Below, piece after piece: positions 20,792-28,133 of a stretch of 28,133 nt of DNA. How positions within the stretch are numbered: the first letter of the stretch is position 1; each line of letters begins with the position of its first letter. A model generated the notes under the pieces. The model ran no database searches, had not been told where the DNA came from, and saw only the letters and a program-made list of their open reading frames with translations. A program made the position numbers and the translations under genes. The DNA is from Suillus spraguei (Eukaryota > Basidiomycota > Agaricomycetes > Boletales > Suillaceae). Location of the stretch: NCBI GenBank assembly GCA_016800925.1, contig JABCPU010000735.1:1-28133 (forward strand). Reading direction: 5' to 3'.

Positions 20792-22271
20792 TTAGTTGGT
20801 ATTGGCATGAGTGAATGCGGTTGTGGCAAATCCGACTTCAGAGCTGGTGGCATCATACGCAACGTAGAAGCGCTGCATGAATACATAGCCAAGGTAAAAG
20901 TCAGATCTTTCTTGGCCACTGATCGTGCCAAGGTCGCAAACGACGAGATATATGGTACCGTCCTCACCACCAATCCTGGCGTTGATAGAACGAGGCCAGA
21001 TTTGCGCGTTACGAGTGAGACTGTAGGTTTGCTGTGCAAAATGGTGAACAAGGGGTGTGAGGACTGACACAATTGACGTACGCCGCCAATATAGAAGTCC
21101 AAGGGCCGTAGGGCACCGTACTGATTTTCAGAAATAGTGAGAAGCTTAGTCGCAGGATCGTATTGACCGCGGGTTGCGACCCGGTACTTCGTATAGCCAT
21201 CTATCGAACGCTAATCAGACCATTATTACTTGCTGCACTCCGGTAGATACACACCACTGGCAATAAACATAAAGGTGGAGCCACAATCGACGACACCAGC
21301 GGTGGATGTTAAGAGCACCCTGTTGCCGTATGTGATTCTCGATTTAATACCCCAAAAGTTCCGTTCACCCCTGATAGTAGCGATAGGACTGAAACAAAGC
21401 AATTACTATCAGTCTGGATGGATTTAGGAGCCGAGGTAGCCGCTTACGTGTATCTAATGTTACCATTGTACTTGGTACGGTCAGTTCCACCAAAGGTGAT
21501 TTGTCCAGTGGCTTCTAGCGGCGGACTGACGTAGGGCTGGTAAAAGATACCAACAACGTTTTCAGAAATGGTGTCTTGGCCAAACAGGCTGTCAGTGACA
21601 GTCGGAATCGGCTCTGTCGGTAATTCTAGCATGGTGCCGACTGTCAAGGCTACAGGCCCGATGCCAAGGATACCGTCAAAAGTAGTGAAGCCAACTGATT
21701 CCTCAGCAACACCAATCGACTGCATGAAAATGTTGAGCCCAGGACCGACAGTGACGGAGTCGAGGCACTCAATTCCTATAGATAATTGTAGGTATTTTCA
21801 ATTTATGATATTATTGTATGTCACACCAGAGAAGGAGCCAGAACCGTAATTGACCGCTACAGGATAGCCAGTGCAGAAGGTGGTGAGGGTTTTCTCGTAC
21901 GCAGGGGCACGAACCCATGTGTTCGCGCTACCACTATCGAGAAGTAAGTTGTCTTCAATAATGGATTAGCAGCCGCATGTTTTCTCAGTATTGAACTTAC
22001 AAGTTCTGGGGGGGCTGCCAATGCCAACTGCGATGGAGTAGCCCACATAATCGTTTCTCAAAGGAACGTTAACCAAACTTCGTCCGCGCATGGTGGGATT
22101 CCTAAGGGCCTTCACACGAGCTCTATCACGCTCCAAGAGGTCATTACTAGTACCATTGGAGAAGTGTAGCCTACTGGTGAGGGAGACGGAGATAGGGGAA
22201 TTGCCAGCTTTAACGAGCGATCCAGTGATTGAAAAAACTAGGAGAAGTGTTAACAATGCAGCGGGGAACAT
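20792..22271 (-). CDS. Secreted pepsin-family (A1) aspartic protease
   Basis: Exons 22271-22001, 21952-21827, 21775-21448, 21370-21255, 21200-21082 and 21031-20792 join to 399 residues, normal for basidiomycete pepsin-like proteases. The N-terminus is a signal peptide (FPAALLTLLLVFSITGSLVKA), followed by a propeptide-like region up to VPLRNDYVGYSIAVGIGSPP. First catalytic motif LLLDSGSANTW (D96), flap region NYGSGSFSG, then FDGILGIGPV. The second catalytic motif is VVDCGSTFMF (D270), so the usual DTG/DSG is DCG. The C-terminus has AQIWPRS, IYLVVCDLG, FMQRFYVAYD and VGFATT. Both Asp residues are present, so activity is plausible; the Cys next to D270 is unusual. Likely an extracellular or vacuolar protease digesting protein at acid pH. 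Introns are 48-77 bp. Confidence 0.93.
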
Positions 22272-23694
22272 GGCGTACTGGAAAGTAATATCATACCCAG
22301 TGACTTGTTATATATGTGTGATGGCAATGTTGGGCACTTTAGTACTAGCCACGTATGAAACATCCCCCTTAAAAAAGCGATGACAAGATAGTTACAAATC
22401 GAATCATCACGAGTGCGAGGATTCGGCTTCCTGATAAAATTGGCAAGAGTTGCGCAAGATGGCAGGAATTACCCATAGTTCAAACGGTCATTGACTTGCC
22501 TCACGTTCATTTCCGCATGGGGCACGGTAGGGACGGATACTAATACTAACTCATAAGTCTATTGTATCGTGTGCGAGGAAGGTCGAGTACTCACCGGGGC
22601 ATCTAGCCAGAACTCAGATGCCTTATGGATCTACGTTTCCGAGTCCCATGTTAGTATGTGCAACAAAGTTTGGACTCGAACAGAGTGTGTCACACATATT
22701 GACACTAGGTTTTACCCTCAGTTCCCACAAAATTCCAACAGTTCTTGCTTTTTGCGCAACAGTTATAGGACGATGGTCTTGACTACCTACAAATAGTATT
22801 GGGGTAGCTCGGCTATGAGTTATGACTGACTCAGGGTCGATTTTACCAGCTGCGCATTACTTTGGTCGGCAGTGGGTGGGCTCACTTAATTTTTCAGTTC
22901 AGTTCACATCACTAGCTGCACGAACCAAGTTTGAGCTAACCTTGTTTGAAAAGCAGCTTGAGCTCTTCAACCGACTGGAAGCCTGGAGAATGAGATTACT
23001 TGATACTGATTCAACAAGTGAGTGGGACACAATTGCACTAGTGATGCAATGACTAGTGCAAAGTCTTTCATAGCTTTGCAACTCAGAAACGAGAGTACCC
23101 AATAGGGTTAACGTAACGTATAATCGTATTCACTCTATCCGGACATGACGTGGCCCAATGTCATGATCTTGTCACAAATTCGGCATTGTAGTCTACATTT
23201 ATAGGCATCCATGGCCATGTACCAATGACTCAAATTTCTCGCAGTATACATGGTTAGGAGCAGATTTGTATTCCTCTATAGTTCACACGGCTACTACAAT
23301 CTATGAATTCACTGATGCAGCATCCACGTGCAGACAGCCGTCCTCCTCCTCTTTAGTGCAAGGCTGACGGGTTCAACGCATTACGGCTATGTGTTGATCC
23401 TCTTAGATTTCAAATTTCATTTGTAAACGTCAACGACCAAATATGTGCTCCACCTAGTGATGTGTGGAGATTCTGTTCCCTGGAAGTTGGAACAGTGTTC
23501 TTACTAGAGATCCCCTGCGGATTCGCTTTAGAGATGCTTAATTTTTGGGGCGGGTTTTGCGGGGCGTTGGCACAGTATGGGACCAAGTCAAATGAAATTT
23601 TCAAGTGTCCTGTGAATAACAATTCGGCTCAAGTAAACAACAACTCTTGCGAAAGATATCCAAACCATTAATCCCTTCTTATACCCACCAAATA
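22272..23694. other. Intergenic region, 1.4 kb, no gene recognised
   Basis: Open frames here are short, with no recognisable domain. It should contain the protease promoter at its left end and the VPS9 gene 3' flank at its right end. A 9-bp-arm stem-loop lies at 23033-23061 (TTGCACTAG, 11-nt loop, CTAGTGCAA). Confidence 0.5.
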
Positions 23695-26600
23695 TCACTC
23701 GTCAAAGGCACCAATAGCCTGTACACCCTGCACCAATCGTCTATACTCCCTCAACAACTCCCCCACCTCTGACACCTTCAAATCATCCTCCGCGCACTCC
23801 ATAAATCGTTTGTTAGGTGCAGGAAGCCGTATCGAAATAGGAGAATGCGCGCGCGATGATGCCGGTGAGTCGCAACGGTTGTGGTACGAGGGGAGCAGTA
23901 GTGAGGAGCGTGTGATGGGGGGTGATGCCGTCTGCGATAGGATGAAAATCAACCACAGTGTAAGTTATAGATAGAGCATGTCAGCGATAACTTTAATGTG
24001 TGAACAAGCAAAGAGTGACCTTGTGAGCATCTGTTCCCGACAGCCTTGCAAGCCCTGGCACCTGCGCCAGTCGATCAGTCAAGCTCTTCCTACTAAGCGC
24101 AGCAAGCTTCTTCTTTTTTCGTACTTTCCGACTATTCCCACTCATCATACTCTCGAAACTTCGAATACTTCTTGCATCGTGAGCATGTTCTTCTTCCTCG
24201 CTTTTGTCTTCCTCATCCTCACTGTCTTCCTCGTCGTTGTCATCGTCGCTCTCTTCACTCTCGTCCTCCTTCCTTCCACATCTTCATTTACGTAAGTCGA
24301 GCGAATGGAACCCGGCCGCGACGACACCTCCACGAGTTCCCTCTGCCCATCCTCCCCCTTCCCATCTCCCTTCCTCCCTGGCACCAAACTCGTGATCGAG
24401 AACCCGCTCTCTCGCCTCAATAGCCCATGTTCCATCGCGCATCACTAGTCTCTGTGATCGGACCAGACATGAATGTTGAGGTCAGGGCAGACGCTGAAAT
24501 CGGAGCAGATGTTGAGGTGGGGACAGATGGTAAGAACGAGCGGAGTACACCGAATGAACTGTCGACGACACCGGAGATGACTTTATTAGCAGACCCTGCG
24601 ATAGCATCGACGCCTTGTTCTACGCGCCCACGGAGGCTGCCGGGTGCGTCTATATGCGCATCTAGTGGAAGCGTAGTGCGCACGATTGGGATTGGGGTGA
24701 GGTCCGCCGTGCTGTAGAAAAAAAAATTAGCGCACCGAATGGGAATGAACGTTAGAACATGGAAACATGGAACAGCAGTTTAAAGCAGGCAAACACGCGA
24801 TATGAATAGTTCAGAAGCTGAGACACACACCTAACAATACCAATGCCTTCCCCAACACCCACAGCACCAAGATCTACATTCTCCAAAAACTCCCACGACA
24901 GCCATCAAATTTATCAAACAATACCGCTCCTCTCCACTAGCGAACACATGATTACGATAACGCTGGGTAAACAGAAGGTGCGAGACCAGGCGTGCGGGGT
25001 TTGATTTGACAACGGCGAATATAAGAAGTGGGAGGAGGACATCGCCTGACACTGTCGCCGGCTGTTGGACATGGGAGATGTTCAGTCGGGGCGAGGAAGC
25101 GCGGATGGGTATGGGAGAGGATGCTATAGTCGGAGATGATGCCTGTGGGGATAAGACACTAGGCGAGAGAGACCACTTCTCGGTTGACCCGTGAGCTACA
25201 TTCCCATCGGATTGTTGATCAAGTGAGAATAACGCTTCGTCAGAAGCAACGAGCGGGATCTCCACAGCCTTGATCGGTCCTGGGGATGGACTGACCTTTT
25301 GCTGTGGTGGTTCGGGTTCCTCAGGCCGTTTGTCGCCATTACTAAGTTTAATCGGAGTGAGGCGTGAAAGGCCATCTATACGTAGTTAAAATCATAGATC
25401 AGGGAACAATATGCATGCATATGCATCTCACTCACCTACTATGAGCTTGTGCGCTGCAACCAGCACAGCTGCCTTGTCAACAGGAGATCTAGAGCCAACG
25501 TCTAGCTGAGACAACGCTGTAAAAATATCGATGAGGATGAATGGTCAACACATGTGTATATATGCTAGGAAACTTACTCTCTCCACACGCTCGGACTACG
25601 ACGTCAATCTCGGACCCAGCACTGCCAACATCAACATCAAGTTGCTCGAGCCCTAGATCAAGAAGGTTGAGAGCCGCGATGTGGCTTGACAGTGCTTCAT
25701 CATGCGAGGCGTCATCAGAGTGGGATGGGAGGAATAGTCTAGTAAGAATCAGCGCCAGAACAGGGAAATCGACTCTTCTGTGTGTTCACTCACCGATCAT
25801 AAAACAAGGTAGATAGAGCGCCCTCCACCACCTCGACGAGTTCCTTTATCCTGGACTCTTGTTCTCCTTCCGATGCCTCGCCTTTGTCTTTCTCGATTTC
25901 AATTCGTGCATCTCCTTCTAATTCCAGATAAAACTCCTGGAATTTCTCTGCCAATTCTTCGGGGCGATCATTCCCTGCATCGATATTGACTGCCCATGTT
26001 CCATGTTTACTGGGGCTTGCGCCGATATCGTGAAGTTTCTTCTTCCCAGCAGGACCTCTAACGAACGGAAGTAATGGGGAAGCAAATGATTGTACGCGCT
26101 CGATGATCATTGCTGGGACACCAGCCGCTTCAAGAGTTGATGTGAGCTCTGATTTTGAGCGCAACAAGAACGTCTCGCATCACATCATGTCGATATACCG
26201 CACGGGAAATACTGAATGCGCTGATGAGAATAGGGTGATCCTCCGGGGGAGGTATTAATGGCGTCTGTACGGCTGGGAGGGAAGCAGCAATTGTTGGGGG
26301 TGTGGTCGTAGGCTTGACGCCGAACAGAGAAGCGAAAGGCATGGCGATGCGCGAAGGTTGGGTAGCGGGTGTGGGTCGTGGAGGTAGGGGTGGCTTTGGG
26401 TGGACGAACTTGAATTGGGAGGGAGGTAGTGTGTGCTGGGACCGCATATGATGGGTATCCAGAGTCTGGTAGTATTGAGGGGAGTGGGGCAAGAGATGAG
26501 ATTGTGATACCGGGGAGCTTCGTCGGCGGGAGCGAGGAGCGAAAGGTTAAATTATCGCTGAATATATGTATTGAGTCAGTTTGGTGCCAATTAACAAAAG

Positions 26601-27240
26601 AGGTGGAGAGAATGAACCTAGATAAATGTCCGCGCAAGCCAGAAAGTGTAACCACTTGAGTATTTTCTTTAGATAAAGGATCGTACATGAGCACATGATC
26701 TAACATGAACTCGGGTGTGATCTTCTCCTGTCCCGAGTATTGCTCAAGCGGGAGTAAAAGAGATGTCTATAAAACCATTTTGTTAGATTGTCCAAACGAT
26801 GAAAACGAACGTACCTTGCCCTTGATAATGGCGCCCCATATCTCAGCCCAATCTTCTGTCTCCCCGTCTTGGCTGAGTTTCTCTAAAATAGCCCATCCAA
26901 GGGATGAAGTATCAAGACCAATACCCTGTGCTGCGGCCTTAAGGTTCATCATCTGGAGCTTGGTAGTGGCGCCACCCGTGAGTTGGTGCTGCGGAGAGAC
27001 TGAGACTGGCGGTTGAGCAGTTGTACTGGTTGTAGGCAGTCTTTGTCTTGGCGTGTATGTTACATACTTTGGTGTCGAGGAAGACTGGGTTTCCGGTGTG
27101 GGACTGGGGAAAAGGTAGATGGACCAGAAGAGAGGAGTGGATGCGTGGCGAGGTTGTCACGAGAGACGGTCCTGGCAATAGATGTGCCTTGGACACGTCC
27201 TATCGAGACAGCGGGAAGTTTCCCTCCCGTCGTGTAGTCA
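23695..27240 (-). pseudogene. VPS9-domain protein (Rab5-type GEF), several frame breaks
   Basis: VPS9 proteins activate Rab5/Vps21-type GTPases in endosomal transport. The start is not certain; an ATG near 27240 and coding from about 27110 (STPKYVTYTPRQRLPTT) precede MMNLKAAAQGIGLDTSSLGW. Introns at 26767-26814, 26558-26617 and 25739-25793 have good GT..AG ends. Domain signatures: TLEAAGVPAMIIERVQSF (26130), LSTLFYDRLF (25800), DEALSSHIAALNLLDLGLEQL (25700), SPVDKAAVLVAAHKLIVDGL (25460) and VSGDVLLPLLIFAVVKSNPARL (25030). Then follow FLENVDL (24880), a GLLRRESGFSI segment (24425), an acidic stretch and a Lys-rich stretch, and SEVGELLREYRRLVQGVQAI to the TGA at 23695. The frame changes near 26410, 26150, 24885, 24427 and 24285, all within conserved or continuous coding. 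It is either a decaying copy or a real gene with sequence indels. Confidence 0.75.
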
Positions 27241-28133
27241 TTGCAATCTGGTTGATGGAGTTGAAACTTGAAGTCTATCCAGATAGCGCAGTTGTAAATA
27301 TTGCTCTTGGCACATGCGAACGTTGCTATGATAACTCGTTAACGATCTTCAAAGATCTTCGAGGATCTTCAAGAAAAAGCTCAAGTATATCGGTGAACGC
27401 TAGTCCAGTAACTAGAAATCTGTTGACGTCGATAGCTGCCTTGCGACAGTTGGGAAGAGTTGACGGACACGCGTGAAGCATTCCAGGCTGTTCCCAAAAC
27501 CCTCGCCGAAAAGAGTAATTTAGCCCCCTATATGGTGCACAATGTTCGCCGCTCTATTATACTTACAACCTGCCTCGAAAATTATTTTGATTATTTCTGC
27601 GGAGAACGAGTCAATTATAAAAATATCAATTGCGGACAGTAGCTACTATTTCTACACGAGACACAGCGAATAGTTGTTTAGCCAACGGCGATTCAGCCAT
27701 TGGCATTCCGAGTCGACAGAAACACACTTATTTTGTCCTGTTATTTATTTGTTCCCGTGCCAATCTATTCTGTCTAGCGCAGCCCATTGACATGCCTATA
27801 GCAATTACTTGGAACTGTTGAACACAAGACAGATCATGCAGAGCTTCAGAAGGCTTAAGTTTGTACATGCACTACGCAGCGCACAGTGAATTTACCAACC
27901 TGAGTGGTGGTTCAAACGAGCCTCAGAGTTGAGGCTCCTACCACATCCTCCAGAATTTTCGTTCTGGCAACTGTCAGATATTCTTAGAAGAAAGACTCAT
28001 AGCAAATTGACCTCAGACTCCATAGGCTAAGCAACTGTAGCCGTTCAAGTAATACAGAACTGTCTCCTCGGCAATAAATCGTGTTGACATTGAACGATTA
28101 TCAGAATTTCGCCTCTGCCGCACACTTGTCACC
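27241..28133. other. Intergenic region at the right edge
   Basis: No exon is recognised. GATCTTC occurs three times at exact 10-bp spacing (27344, 27354, 27364) in a partly palindromic context. The window ends before any further gene is evident. Confidence 0.45.

Noticed and set aside
20785..21102. Minus-strand 105-codon frame overlapping the protease C-terminus
   Set aside because: Wrong frame of the protease exons read through an intron; the spliced frame at 21031-20792 carries the conserved protease motifs.
24172..24423. Plus-strand Ser/Leu-rich frames
   Set aside because: Antisense to the acidic and RRESGF segments of the VPS9 gene; composition explained by complementing Glu/Asp codons.
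1..28133. tRNA and rRNA genes
   Set aside because: No cloverleaf with the A- and B-box motifs and no rRNA-like stretch was recognised by eye; a tRNA scan could still find a diverged one.

Overview
The window is fungal nuclear DNA, almost certainly from a mushroom-forming basidiomycete (Agaricomycetes). Genes are broken by many short introns (mostly 42-77 bp, GT..AG, some with a CTGAC-type branch site). The protein families fit this group: a pepsin-like aspartic protease, an isopenicillin-N-synthase-like oxygenase, a Plavaka-type transposase relic, zinc-finger ADP-ribosyltransferase-like proteins and a VPS9 protein. I cannot name the species. Family assignments come from recognised motifs; no database search was run.

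Layout. Positions 1-10290 are a repeat and transposon graveyard: a 148-bp tandem repeat (1-527), an inverted repeat (528-801), the exons of an unrecognised minus-strand gene (1240-5158) split by an LTR-like relic (3480-4401), a complete solo LTR with an intact 5-bp target duplication (5159-6905) carrying an expanded 8-bp minisatellite, a decayed Plavaka-type transposase (7785-9342, minus) and a second relic of the first LTR type (9343-10290). From 10897 the window becomes genic: a DUF2461/TIGR02453 gene with frame breaks (10897-12617, +), an intact Fe(II)/2-oxoglutarate oxygenase (13268-14667, +), a fragment of a seven-TM protein (14980-15826, +), a truncated zinc-finger protein (16127-17130, -), an intact zinc-finger PARP-like protein (17376-18582, -), an intact NADAR-domain protein (18931-19873, +), an intact secreted aspartic protease (20792-22271, -) and a VPS9-domain Rab-GEF-like gene with several frame breaks (about 23695-27240, -). 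The rest is intergenic.

How the genes relate. The most interesting unit is 16127-19873. A PARP-like ADP-ribosyltransferase fold protein and a NADAR protein (a family that binds or hydrolyses ADP-ribose-type substrates) are transcribed divergently from one 348-bp promoter region, with a decayed relative of the zinc-finger family directly downstream of the PARP-like gene. This looks like a eukaryotic writer/eraser-type pair for ADP-ribosylation. That function is inference; the gene models and their arrangement are read directly. The intact genes were rebuilt exon by exon, and all intron phases agree with one open frame.
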